A stretch of 64,000 nucleotides of DNA from the NCBI GenBank assembly GCA_004557735.1, contig SFFV01000008.1, positions 1 through 64,000 of the forward strand. Direction: 5' to 3'. The notes under the pieces are model-generated. The model did not search any database and had not been told where the DNA came from. It saw only the letters and a program-made list of their open reading frames with translations. Shown in pieces: positions 56,622 through 64,000 of this stretch (position 1 is its first letter; every line of letters begins with the position of its first letter). The stretch comes from Clostridiales bacterium (lineage in GTDB: Bacteria > Bacillota > Clostridia > Oscillospirales > Oscillospiraceae). A program made the position numbers and the translations under genes.

Positions 56622-57518
56622 ATGAAAACAAAGAGAATCATTGCTCTGGCCGTTGCCGCCGTACTGACGCTCGCGCTGCTCGCGGGCTGCGGCGCTGCCG
56701 CTCCGGCGGCCGACCCCACCGCCGCCCCCGCCACGGACGCACCGGCGACCGAAGCGCCCGCAAGCGAGGCGCCCGCCGCTCTTTCCGGCAGCGTTTCCAC
56801 GAACGGCTCCACTTCGATGGAGAAGGTCATCAACATCCTGGCCGAGCAGTTTATGCTCGACAACCCCGGCGTCAGCGTTACCTATGACCCCACCGGCTCC
56901 GGTACGGGCATTGAGTCCACCCGCACCGGCAGCTGCGATATCGGCCTCGCCTCCCGCGCGCTCAAGACGAGCGAGACCGGCCTCACCGGCACGATCGTTG
57001 CTCTTGACGGCATCGCGATCATTGTGAATAAGGACTGCCCCGTGGAAGATCTGACCATCGAGCAGATCGCGTCCATCTTCAAGGGCGAGATCAAGAACTG
57101 GAATGAGCTTGGCGGCAAAGACCTCGAGATCTCCTGCGTCGGCCGTGAATCCGGCAGCGGTACGCGCGACGGCTTCGAGTCTGTCACCGGCACGAGCGAC
57201 GCGTGCGTTCTTGCGCAGGAACTGACCTCCACCGGCGCCGTGATCTCCGCTGTGGCGGCGAACCCCAATGCCATCGGCTACGCCTCGCTCTCCGCGGTCG
57301 AAGGCCAGGACGGCATCAAGGCTCTGAAGGTGAACGGCGTTGACTGCTCCGAGGAAACCGTTCTGGACGGCACCTACGCCGTGCAGCGCCCCTTCGTGCT
57401 GGTGACCCGCGAGGGCGAAACGCTCTCTCCGGCGGCACAGGCGTTCTTTGATTACGCCACAAGCACCGCGGCGAACGACCTCATCCGTCAGGCCGGCGCC
57501 GTCCCTGCGGCGAAGTAA
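56622..57518 (+). CDS. pstS: Phosphate ABC transporter substrate-binding lipoprotein PstS
   Basis: The 298-residue lipoprotein has the lipobox LLAGC (Cys about 23) and an Ala/Pro/Thr linker. The phosphate-binding protein segments follow: GSVSTNGSTSMEKVI, YDPTGSGTGIESTRTGSCDIGLASR, VGRESGSGTRDGFESVTG and AIGYASLSAV. It captures phosphate for a PstCAB transporter. AAAAGGAGAATAC precedes the ATG. Unlike usual loci, pstC, pstA and pstB do not follow; a pyridoxal kinase comes next. Confidence 0.93.
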   Translation: MKTKRIIALAVAAVLTLALLAGCGAAAPAADPTAAPATDAPATEAPASEAPAALSGSVSTNGSTSMEKVINILAEQFMLDNPGVSVTYDPTGSGTGIESTRTGSCDIGLASRALKTSETGLTGTIVALDGIAIIVNKDCPVEDLTIEQIASIFKGEIKNWNELGGKDLEISCVGRESGSGTRDGFESVTGTSDACVLAQELTSTGAVISAVAANPNAIGYASLSAVEGQDGIKALKVNGVDCSEETVLDGTYAVQRPFVLVTREGETLSPAAQAFFDYATSTAANDLIRQAGAVPAAK

Positions 57519-57534
57519 AAAACACAATCGCATA

Positions 57535-57575
57535 GCCAAAAGCTCTCCGGAATCCCGGAGAGCCTTTTGGCTTTT
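57535..57575 (+). terminator. Terminator of pstS
   Basis: GCCAAAAGCTCTCCGG pairs with CCGGAGAGCCTTTTGGC (one bulged base), followed by TTTTC. It ends only 20 bp before the next start codon. Confidence 0.85.
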
Positions 57576-57595
57576 CAAAAACGAAAGGAATCGGT

Positions 57596-58435
57596 ATGGA
57601 CAAACGGGTTTTAACGGTGCAGGACGTCTCCTGCGTGGGCCAGTGCTCTCTCACGGTGGCGCTGCCGGTGATCTCGGCGTGCGGCGTGGAAACGGCGGTG
57701 CTGCCCTCGGCGGTGCTCTCCACGCATACCGGCGGCTTTACGGGCTATACGTTCCGCGACCTGACGGCGGACATACCCGCTATCGCGCAGCACTGGCAGA
57801 GCGCACATCTTCGCTTCGATGCGGTGTATACCGGCTATCTCGGCAGCGGCGGGCAGATCGCCCATGTCCGGCACATTATGGACACGCTGCTGGTATCCGG
57901 CGGGGCGCGCATCGTTGATCCCGCGATGGCCGATAACGGCAGGCTGTACCCGGGCTTTGACGCCTTGTATGTGGAGAAAATGAAGACGCTTGCATTCTCC
58001 GCGGACATCCTGCTGCCGAATATCACCGAGGCGGCGCTGCTCACCGGCATGGACTGCCGCCGGGAATACGATGAAGCGTACATCCGCTCGCTCACCGGCG
58101 CGCTGCACGAAAAGGGCGCCGGCACAGTCGTTCTCACCGGCGTGAGCTACGAGCCGGAAACGACCGGCGTTGTGGTGAGCGGCCGGGAGTTTTTCGGTTA
58201 CTACCGGCATGCCCGCCTTGCCCGGAACTGTCACGGCACGGGCGATCTCTTCGCCTCGGCGTTCACGGGGCTGCTCTGCCGCGGGTACGAACCGTTCCCG
58301 GCGGCGCAGGCTGCGGCGGAGTTTGTCCTTGCATGCATCCGCCGCACCGAGCCGGAGCACTGGTACGGCGTGCGGTTTGAGCCGGTGCTTTATACGCTTG
58401 CGGCGAAGGCCGCGGGGATCGATCTGCCGGAATGA
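57596..58435 (+). CDS. Pyridoxal/pyridoxamine kinase (PdxK/PdxY-like)
   Basis: The 279-residue ribokinase-fold protein has TVQDVSCVGQCSLTVALPVISA, PSAVLSTHTGGF, VDPAMADNGRLYPGF, LPNITEAALLTG and NCHGTGDLFASAFTG, with the catalytic Asp in GTGD. These are typical of PdxY/PdxK and it should phosphorylate pyridoxal or pyridoxamine in B6 salvage. AAAGGAATCGG precedes the ATG. The terminator just upstream leaves no room for a separate promoter. Confidence 0.9.
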   Translation: MDKRVLTVQDVSCVGQCSLTVALPVISACGVETAVLPSAVLSTHTGGFTGYTFRDLTADIPAIAQHWQSAHLRFDAVYTGYLGSGGQIAHVRHIMDTLLVSGGARIVDPAMADNGRLYPGFDALYVEKMKTLAFSADILLPNITEAALLTGMDCRREYDEAYIRSLTGALHEKGAGTVVLTGVSYEPETTGVVVSGREFFGYYRHARLARNCHGTGDLFASAFTGLLCRGYEPFPAAQAAAEFVLACIRRTEPEHWYGVRFEPVLYTLAAKAAGIDLPE

Positions 58436-58437
58436 CC

Positions 58438-58466
58438 TTGCCGTGCGGCGAGGCGCGTGATATACT
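58438..58466 (+). promoter_or_regulatory. Promoter of the flavodoxin/ferredoxin gene
   Basis: TTGCCG (58438-58443) and TATACT (58461-58466) are 17 bp apart. Confidence 0.7.
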
Positions 58467-58513
58467 CGAAGCAATACGTCCCCGGCTGCGGCCGGAGAAG
58501 GGGGAGCAACGCC

Positions 58514-59266
58514 ATGATCCTTTATTTCACCGGTACAGGAAACAGCGAATACGCCGCAAAGAAGCTCGCCGCCGCGCTTGGCGAAGAGACGATGCCGCTC
58601 ATGGAGCGCATCCGTCATGGCGATACGTCGCCGCTTGAATCACAGACGCCGTGGATCGTCTGCACGCCGACGTATGCCTGGCAGATCCCGCACATCGTGC
58701 GCGACCATCTGCGCGCAACGCTGCTCCGCGGCAGCAGAGACGTCTATTTCGTTATGACCTGCGGCAGCGAGATCGGCGATGCGGGAAGGCATGCCGCCGG
58801 GCTATGCGCGGAGAAGTATCTCACATACCGCGGCTGCGCCGAGGTCGTTATGCCGGAAAACTATATTGCAATGTTCGACGCACCGTCCGAAGCCGAGGCG
58901 CGTAAGATCGTCGCTGCGGCAGACCCTGTGCTGAACCGGCTGGCGGAGCTTATCCGCGAGGGAAAGCCGTTCCCGGCGGCGAAGATCGGCGCTGCCGACA
59001 AGCTCAAGAGCGGCGTCGTGAATAAGGGCTTCTATCCGCTCTTTGTCCATGCCGGACAGTTCACCGCGGACGAGAGATGCACCGGCTGCGGCCTGTGCGC
59101 GAGGCTCTGCCCGACGCGCGCGATCGCGCTGCGCGGCGGTCGCCCGGTGTGGGAGGACGACTGCACCCACTGCATGGCATGCATTGCCCATTGCCCCGCC
59201 GAAGCGATCGAATACGGCAGGAAGAGTCTCGGCAAGCCGCGCTACCGCTGCCCGGTGAAGCCGTGA
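58514..59266 (+). CDS. EFR1-type ferrodoxin: flavodoxin domain fused to 2[4Fe-4S] ferredoxin
   Basis: The 250-residue protein has an N-terminal flavodoxin-like domain (ILYFTGTGNSEYAAKKLA, the FMN phosphate loop, then CTPTYAWQIP and VMTCGSEIG). The C-terminal bacterial ferredoxin domain carries two full clusters, CTGCGLCARLCP and CTHCMACIAHCP. Such EFR1 proteins are common in anaerobic Clostridia and act as electron carriers; their partners are mostly unknown. GGGGGAGCAACG precedes the ATG at 58514. Confidence 0.92.
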   Translation: MILYFTGTGNSEYAAKKLAAALGEETMPLMERIRHGDTSPLESQTPWIVCTPTYAWQIPHIVRDHLRATLLRGSRDVYFVMTCGSEIGDAGRHAAGLCAEKYLTYRGCAEVVMPENYIAMFDAPSEAEARKIVAAADPVLNRLAELIREGKPFPAAKIGAADKLKSGVVNKGFYPLFVHAGQFTADERCTGCGLCARLCPTRAIALRGGRPVWEDDCTHCMACIAHCPAEAIEYGRKSLGKPRYRCPVKP

Positions 59267-59275
59267 GTGTGCTGC

Positions 59276-59312
59276 AAAAAAGCCCGCTGACGCATTTGTC
59301 AGCGGGCTTTTC
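59276..59312 (+). terminator. Terminator, probably active on both strands
   Basis: AAAAAAGCCCGCTGAC pairs with GTCAGCGGGCTTTT around GCATTT, between convergent genes. Confidence 0.85.
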
Positions 59313-59327
59313 GTATTATGCGGAGAA

Positions 59328-60923
59328 TCAGAGACTTTCAAACCGCGTCACGCCCTTTGTGCGCAGCCAGCGCCGGAAAACAAGCGCGGCTGCGGCAAAC
59401 AAAAGCGAGGCGAGCGCCAGATACGCGGTGGGGCTGAAATCGCCGTTGAGCAGGAGCATATACGGCAAAACAAAAAGAACCGGCAGCAGCCATCCGGCGA
59501 GCAGCGCTGTCAGGACCTGCACTCCCTGCTTGATGACGCTGATCTCGTTTGTCCAGACGAGATTTACATTGTGCAGACCGATATACAGCGCAAGGTATGC
59601 CGAAAATGACGCAAATACCGCACAGAAAACGACCATGAGCAGCCCGGTAAGAAGATCGGAGCGCGTGACGATCGCGGAGCAGAGCGCGGCAAAGACGGCG
59701 CCCGGCACGGTGAGCAGCAGCTGCATGCCGCATTTTGCGCGCAGCGCCGTCCATGCATCAACCGGAAGCGACCGGGAAATCCAGAGCGACTTGCCTTCCA
59801 GCGATACGCTCGGCACAGCCATGTCGTTCATCGAGCAAACCAGACATACCGCGGCGGTGAGCAGCACCGGAACAGAGCCGCCGGAGCCAAAAATATCGCT
59901 GAGCACATCGGCGACAGCGCCGCCCCGAACGAGCAGGAGAATACCGGCAATGGGCAGCAGAAGCGTGCTCAAGCCGCAGTTGAGCATATAGTTCGCGCTG
60001 CCGGTGAAGCGGCCGAACTCCTTTCCAAGCATGGCGGCAAAGACGCTCTTTTTCTTCGCACGCGACTCGCGGTACACCTTCCGGTCGGTCTTGCCGGTCG
60101 CGGTGGCGATCTTGAGAAAGCTGCGCGAGAGAATGTACCATGTGAGCGCCAAAAGCGCCGCCACGGCGAGCGTAACGAGAAGGAGCGGGAGCAGCTCGCC
60201 CTCAAACGCCCGGCCGATGCCGAAAACGAGGGGCGCCGCAGCGTGCAGGCTCTCGCCGTAGAGCGCGATGTTCGCCACGATCTCGCTGACAAAGCTGCCC
60301 GCCTTGAAGTAGGCGAAATAGTATATCGCAATGAAGAGCAGAGCGAAAATGACCGTCATAAAGCTCTTGTTTTTGAGTTTGAGCGAAAGACGCGCCACGC
60401 CGTAGCCGAGAAGGCAGGAAAGAACGAGCACAAACACCGCGATGAGCGCCACGAACATCACCGCGCCGAGGAGAGCGCCGAGCGAAAAGCCCGCCGTGGC
60501 GAGATATACGATCACGGCCGGGATCGACACGCATCCGGAGTACATAAGCCCCATGAGAAACACGGTGAGCAGCCGGGACGCCATGATCGAGCGCACCGGA
60601 ATGGGCATGGAGAGAAGAAGATCGTTGTCCCGGCTCAGATACAGCCCGGAAAACGTATTGAACACGCTGCCGAACGCGCCGAGACAGATGGCGACAAGAG
60701 CGAGCATAAGATAATAAAACCAGCCGTATCCGCTTGTGATCGTGCCGCGCAGCAGGATGGACACAAAGGTGAACATGCCGCCGAGGAGACCGACCATGAT
60801 GAAGGCGAACAGGATAAAGTACGCGATGACGGCGCCTTTGGAACGCGCTTTGTTTTTCTTCGCATCGTAAAAATACGTGCGAAAAATCTCGGCAAGCTGT
60901 TTGCGGACGAGAATTCTGGTCAT
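59328..60923 (-). CDS. ABC-2 type exporter permease
   Basis: The 531-residue protein has about twelve hydrophobic helices and begins MTRILVRKQLAEIFRTYFYD, with a cytoplasmic basic stretch before the first helix. SGLYLSRDNDLLLSMPIPVRSIMASRLL is a segment typical of ABC-2 permeases of this Clostridial type. It starts at an ATG overlapping the ATPase stop by 4 bp, so the two form an exporter. The substrate is unknown; TetR control suggests a drug or lipid-like compound. Confidence 0.85.
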   Translation of the reverse strand: MTRILVRKQLAEIFRTYFYDAKKNKARSKGAVIAYFILFAFIMVGLLGGMFTFVSILLRGTITSGYGWFYYLMLALVAICLGAFGSVFNTFSGLYLSRDNDLLLSMPIPVRSIMASRLLTVFLMGLMYSGCVSIPAVIVYLATAGFSLGALLGAVMFVALIAVFVLVLSCLLGYGVARLSLKLKNKSFMTVIFALLFIAIYYFAYFKAGSFVSEIVANIALYGESLHAAAPLVFGIGRAFEGELLPLLLVTLAVAALLALTWYILSRSFLKIATATGKTDRKVYRESRAKKKSVFAAMLGKEFGRFTGSANYMLNCGLSTLLLPIAGILLLVRGGAVADVLSDIFGSGGSVPVLLTAAVCLVCSMNDMAVPSVSLEGKSLWISRSLPVDAWTALRAKCGMQLLLTVPGAVFAALCSAIVTRSDLLTGLLMVVFCAVFASFSAYLALYIGLHNVNLVWTNEISVIKQGVQVLTALLAGWLLPVLFVLPYMLLLNGDFSPTAYLALASLLFAAAALVFRRWLRTKGVTRFESL

Positions 60924-61633
60924 TTCGCGTCCTCCTCCAGCTCGAGGAACACTTCCTCGAGCGAATCGTCGCCGCGGACTTCCTCCATGGTGCCGGAGCG
61001 AACGAGCCTGCCGCGGCGAATGATGGCGACCTTGTCGCAGAGCTTTTCCGCGACTTCGAGCACATGCGTGGAGAAGAAGATCGCGCCGCCGCTGCCGCAG
61101 TGCTCGCGCATCATCCCCTTGAGAATGTGCGCGGCCTTCGGGTCGAGCCCGACGAACGGTTCGTCCATGAGAATGAGCTTCGGCTCGTGCAGCCAGGCGG
61201 AGATGATCGCAAGTTTCTGCTTCATGCCGTGGGAATAGGCGGCGATGGGCTGTGCCAGATCGTCCGTCAGCTCAAACTCGCCGGCCCAGCGGCGGATACG
61301 CTCGGCGCGCTCGTCGGCGCCCACGCCGAAAATGTCCGCGATGAAATTGAGGTACTTGATGCCGCTCATAAAGTCGTAAAGATCGGGGTTATCGGGTATG
61401 TAGGCGAGAGCGCGCTTGCACTCGAGCGGCTCGGTGCGCACGGAATGCCCGGCAATACGGATCTCGCCTTTGTCAAACTGCTGAATGCCCGCAACGGAAC
61501 GCAGCGTCGTCGTCTTGCCTGCGCCGTTGTGGCCGATGAAGCCGTAGATCTCGCCCGGGGCGATGTGCAAAGTAAGATCATCCACGGCGAGCTTATCGCC
61601 GAAGGCCTTGGTAAGATGTTCAATTTTCAGCAT
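60920..61633 (-). CDS. ABC exporter ATP-binding protein
   Basis: The 237-residue ATPase has Walker A GHNGAGKTT, Q-loop GIQQFDKG, signature YSHGMKQKLAIISAWL (a shortened signature), Walker B LILMDEPFVGLDP and switch His in STHVLEV. It powers the permease encoded next. The ATG at 61633 follows GGAGAATCATC; a longer frame to 61753 would run into the TetR gene. Confidence 0.93.
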   Translation of the reverse strand: MLKIEHLTKAFGDKLAVDDLTLHIAPGEIYGFIGHNGAGKTTTLRSVAGIQQFDKGEIRIAGHSVRTEPLECKRALAYIPDNPDLYDFMSGIKYLNFIADIFGVGADERAERIRRWAGEFELTDDLAQPIAAYSHGMKQKLAIISAWLHEPKLILMDEPFVGLDPKAAHILKGMMREHCGSGGAIFFSTHVLEVAEKLCDKVAIIRRGRLVRSGTMEEVRGDDSLEEVFLELEEDAK

Positions 61634-61649
61634 GATGATTCTCCTGTTC

Positions 61650-62288
61650 TTATTTCTTATCCGGCTCGGCGATATACTCGCCGAGCGCCCCGGCGTCAAC
61701 CTTCTTGCCCGGAACGATGGCGGTCCGCGCGTCGCGCGGCACGCGCTGTGCAATGAGCAGCGCCCGGCACACCTCGCCGAGCAGACGGGCAGCCTCAGTG
61801 TCCGGTACGTCGTTCACGTCCGTGACGATCAGCGTGCAGAGCCCGTGAACATAGATCCAGAGATGCCGATGCAGCTCGTCGGCCTGCGCGTCGGTGAGCG
61901 AGAAGGTCTCCCGGATGGCGCGGCGGATATCGGCGCTGTGGTTTTCCGTCGGCGGGAACTCGGCGGTGTCTCTCCGGCGCAGAAAGAGCAGCCGGAAGAG
62001 GTTCGGCTCCTCGCGCGCAAAGCGGATGGTCTCCATGCCGTAGCCCTTGAACGGCGGGTTCATCGAAAGGCCGCGCTCTACGTATCGTCCGTAGATTTTC
62101 CCGGCTTCCTCCACTACGGCGGCACGGACTTCCTCCAGCGTGCGGAAATAGGTGAACACCGGGCGCGTGGAGGTACCGAGAACGCTCGCAAGCTCCTGCG
62201 CGGTAACGGCTTCGAGCGGAGCGCGGCGGGCAATATCCACGGCGGCCTCCACGATCTCCTGACGGGTAAATTTGGCTTTTGGCGGCAT
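61650..62288 (-). CDS. TetR family regulator of the ABC exporter operon
   Basis: The 212-residue protein has a TetR HTH (FTRQEIVEAAVDIARR, TAQELASVLGTSTRPVFTYFRTLEEV) and a helical ligand-binding domain. It is the first gene of the minus-strand operon, 16 bp before the ATPase. A 42-bp perfect dyad covers its own promoter region (62310-62351), so it very probably represses this operon and is released by the exported compound. Confidence 0.9.
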   Translation of the reverse strand: MPPKAKFTRQEIVEAAVDIARRAPLEAVTAQELASVLGTSTRPVFTYFRTLEEVRAAVVEEAGKIYGRYVERGLSMNPPFKGYGMETIRFAREEPNLFRLLFLRRRDTAEFPPTENHSADIRRAIRETFSLTDAQADELHRHLWIYVHGLCTLIVTDVNDVPDTEAARLLGEVCRALLIAQRVPRDARTAIVPGKKVDAGALGEYIAEPDKK

Positions 62289-62309
62289 GGTCGGTCATTC
62301 TTTCTTTAC

Positions 62310-62351
62310 GTTATAATTGTTGCGCAACGAATATTGCGCAACAATTATAAC
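62310..62351. promoter_or_regulatory. 42-bp perfect dyad, probable TetR operator and promoter region
   Basis: GTTATAATTGTTGCGCAA (62310-62327) and its exact reverse complement (62334-62351) flank CGAATA. Each half holds a TTGCGCAA palindrome, so there may be two adjacent TetR dimer sites, and TTATAAT near the outer ends could be -10 boxes on either strand. Confidence 0.8.
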
Positions 62352-62396
62352 GCAATAATGCGAAGACGTCAATAACAGCGCGGGCGAAAATGTTAA

Positions 62397-62424
62397 TTGT
62401 ACTGCGGACGATTTGTGGTATAAT
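62397..62424 (+). promoter_or_regulatory. Promoter of the alpha/beta hydrolase-acetyltransferase operon
   Basis: TTGTAC (62397-62402) and TATAAT (62419-62424, preceded by TGG) are 16 bp apart. Confidence 0.7.
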
Positions 62425-62446
62425 GCGCAGGAAAGAAGGGCTGATT

Positions 62447-63412
62447 ATGATCCAACGGAAAAAGGCGCTCTGCACCGCGTCCGCCCCGGCGCTTGCCGCG
62501 CTCGGCGGGCTGTACGGGCTGTACCGCTATGTGTTTTATTCTCCCCGCGGCGCGCAGAACGACGACCATCACATATCGACCAACCCACAGATGCAGGTCT
62601 ACCGGGAGCAGATCGGGCAAGCCATTGATGCGCTCAACGCGCTGCCGTACGAGCGCGTGTACATCACCTCTGCCGACGGGCTGCGGCTCACGGGGCGGTA
62701 CTATCCGGCAAAGCCGGGCGCGCCGCTCGTGATCGCGTGCCACGGCTACCGCGGCACGCCCTCGCGTGATTTCAGCGTCGGGGCGGAGCTCTACCGCTCC
62801 ATGGGCTGCGCGCTGCTGCTCATTGAGGAGCGCGGTCAGTGCGGCAGCGCCGGACACACGATCACCTTCGGCGCGATGGAAAAATATGACGTCCTCTTAT
62901 GGACGCGCTGGGCAGCCGGTCGGTTCGGCGATATCCCAATATTGCTCGGCGGAATTTCCATGGGCGCGGCGACGGTGCTCATGGCGTCGGCGCTCGATCT
63001 GCCGGAGAACGTGCGCGGCATTGTGGCCGACTGCCCGTATACGAACGCGAAGGACATTATCTGCTCCGTCGCGCATGACTTGGTCGTTCCCGCGGCGTGG
63101 CTTTACCCCTTCGTTCGGATGAGCGCAAGGATCTTCGGCCATGCGGATCTCGCGCAGGCGGACGCGCTTTCCGCCGTAAGGCATGCGCGGATCCCGATCC
63201 TGCTGATCCACGGCGAGGACGACCGGTTTGTGCCGTGCGACATGTCCCGCGCCATCGCTGCGGCAAATCCGGAGAAAATCGAGTTCCACACGTTTCCCGG
63301 CGCGGGCCACGGGCTGAGCTGCCTTGCGGACATGCCGCGGTACAAAGCGCTGGTAAAGGCGTTTGCCGCGCGGACCGTATTTGCAAAAGAAGAGAAGAGG
63401 GAAGAACAATGA
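62447..63412 (+). CDS. Membrane-anchored alpha/beta hydrolase
   Basis: The 321-residue protein has an N-terminal hydrophobic segment (about 8-28). The hydrolase domain follows with IACHGYRGTPSRDF (oxyanion loop), nucleophile Ser in LGGISMGAATVLMA, acid in IHGEDDRFVP and catalytic His in GAGHGLS. It resembles the YqkD/BAAT-type hydrolases of Firmicutes; the substrate is unknown. GAAAGAAGGG precedes the ATG at 62447. It overlaps the next gene by 4 bp. Confidence 0.88.
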   Translation: MIQRKKALCTASAPALAALGGLYGLYRYVFYSPRGAQNDDHHISTNPQMQVYREQIGQAIDALNALPYERVYITSADGLRLTGRYYPAKPGAPLVIACHGYRGTPSRDFSVGAELYRSMGCALLLIEERGQCGSAGHTITFGAMEKYDVLLWTRWAAGRFGDIPILLGGISMGAATVLMASALDLPENVRGIVADCPYTNAKDIICSVAHDLVVPAAWLYPFVRMSARIFGHADLAQADALSAVRHARIPILLIHGEDDRFVPCDMSRAIAAANPEKIEFHTFPGAGHGLSCLADMPRYKALVKAFAARTVFAKEEKREEQ

Positions 63413-63939
63413 CCGAAGAGCTGCGATTCCGCCTCCCCGCGGCGGACGACGCCGCGGAATACACTTCCTACCGACAGGAGTTTCTCGACGCCGGAAGCTC
63501 CATGGACGGCACCGGCTCCATGCGCCGCACGGCCGACCCGATGGAATGGCTGGCCATCAACGCGCAGTACGCCGACCCCGCCACCGTGCCGGAGGGAAAA
63601 GTGCAGAGCACGCAGTTCGTCTGCGAGCGCGTGAGCGACGGCCGCATCGTCGGCATGCTGCAGGTGCGGCTTGCGCTCAACGACTACCTGCTCCGTTACG
63701 GCGGACATATCGGCTACTCGGTGCGCCCGGACGAGCGGCGCAAGGGCTATGCCTCGTGGATGCTTGCACAGGCACTGGATTACTGCCGCTCACAGGGACT
63801 GGAAAAAGTGCTCATCACCTGCCTCGACAGGAACGAGGCAAGCCGCCGGACGATCCTGCACGCGGGCGGCGTATACGAAAGCACCGAGCACGAGCCGGAC
63901 GAGAACAGGGATCTGGAACGCTACTGGATCGCGCTCTGA
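63409..63939 (+). CDS. GNAT family N-acetyltransferase
   Basis: The 176-residue protein has the GNAT core with HIGYSVRPDERRKGYASWML (acetyl-CoA-binding R/QxxGxA motif), LDYCRSQGLEKVLITCLDRNEASRR and the final ESTEHEPDENRDLERYWI, typical of small-molecule acetyltransferases in Clostridia. It starts at an ATG overlapping the hydrolase stop. The substrate is unknown. Confidence 0.87.
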   Translation: MTEELRFRLPAADDAAEYTSYRQEFLDAGSSMDGTGSMRRTADPMEWLAINAQYADPATVPEGKVQSTQFVCERVSDGRIVGMLQVRLALNDYLLRYGGHIGYSVRPDERRKGYASWMLAQALDYCRSQGLEKVLITCLDRNEASRRTILHAGGVYESTEHEPDENRDLERYWIAL

Positions 63940-64000
63940 AAGGAAAAAACAGAGACTCCCGCAGACAGCGATCCATAAAACACGTTTTGCGAAACGAAGA
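63940..64000. other. Window end, no feature seen
   Basis: The last 61 bases contain no gene, clear terminator or promoter that I could identify. Confidence 0.5.

Noticed and set aside
1..64000. CRISPR arrays, tRNA or rRNA genes, prophage or insertion sequences
   Set aside because: No regularly spaced repeats, tRNA-like T-arms, rRNA segments, integrase or transposase genes were noticed by eye on either strand.

Overview
The window looks like chromosomal DNA of a spore-forming, GC-rich member of the Clostridia, most likely an Oscillospirales/Oscillospiraceae-type gut bacterium. This is inferred from the Firmicute-style ribosome binding sites and sigma-A promoters (TTGACA-17-TATAAT types throughout), a PdaB-type sporulation deacetylase, a BceB-type permease, a YesM/YesN two-component pair, a dockerin/cohesin pair, and the palindromic intergenic repeats common in that group. 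No rRNA, tRNA, CRISPR array, phage or insertion sequence was recognised. Genes are densely packed, with many 4-bp ATGA overlaps.

Layout. 1-4.4 kb: end of a BceB/FtsX-type permease, a family 2 glycosyltransferase, and a small operon with a phosphodiester glycosidase and a LURP-one-type protein. 4.4-7.9 kb: a secreted glucosaminidase ending in a dockerin, followed directly by a membrane-anchored cohesin protein; this is the most striking pair in the window. 7.9-13 kb: acetyltransferase, two SPFH (HflK/HflC-like) proteins, a family 4 glycosyltransferase, and two membrane coiled-coil proteins, one carrying a polysaccharide deacetylase. 13-19.2 kb: envelope genes (hydrolase, O-antigen-ligase-like protein, phosphatidylserine synthase-like, VanZ-like, and an AlgI/DHHW acetylation pair). 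19.2-24 kb (minus strand): M18 aminopeptidase, a TsaC-CoaE fusion and prfA, then a secreted zinc-ribbon-like protein.

24-33 kb: rpsU, guaB, a sirtuin, a WecG/TagA glycosyltransferase, a tiny Gly/Cys-rich protein, mltG, a YlmH-like S4 protein that seems to be leaderless, an aminopeptidase P and a nitroreductase. 33-37 kb: a Na/Pi cotransporter with PhoU-like tail, divergent from a PhoB/PhoR-type two-component system whose promoter carries Pho-box-like repeats. 37-43.8 kb: a ferric-iron/hexose-phosphate class ABC importer followed by its probable YesM/YesN-type sensor and regulator. 43.8-49.5 kb: pdaB, a MORN-repeat lipoprotein with a transglutaminase-like partner, asnA and a WYL regulator.

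49.5-53.8 kb: a cobalamin nucleotide-loop operon (sugar isomerase, cobT, cobU, cobS, a second short CobU-like protein, cobC). 53.8-55.3 kb: an Sfp-type phosphopantetheinyl transferase with a near-leaderless promoter and an odd alpha/beta-hydrolase plus SRPBCC-like protein. 55.4-59.3 kb: TetR regulator, PQ-loop-like membrane protein, an unexplained AT-richer stretch, an orphan pstS with Pho-box-like repeats, pyridoxal kinase and a flavodoxin/ferredoxin fusion. 59.3-64 kb: a TetR-controlled ABC exporter with a 42-bp perfect dyad at its promoter, an alpha/beta hydrolase and a GNAT acetyltransferase.

Themes. Cell-envelope remodelling dominates (wall hydrolases, deacetylases, acetylation, glycosyltransferases). 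Phosphate acquisition appears at two separated loci that share promoter architecture, which suggests one regulon. All functional calls rest on motif recognition by eye, without database searches.
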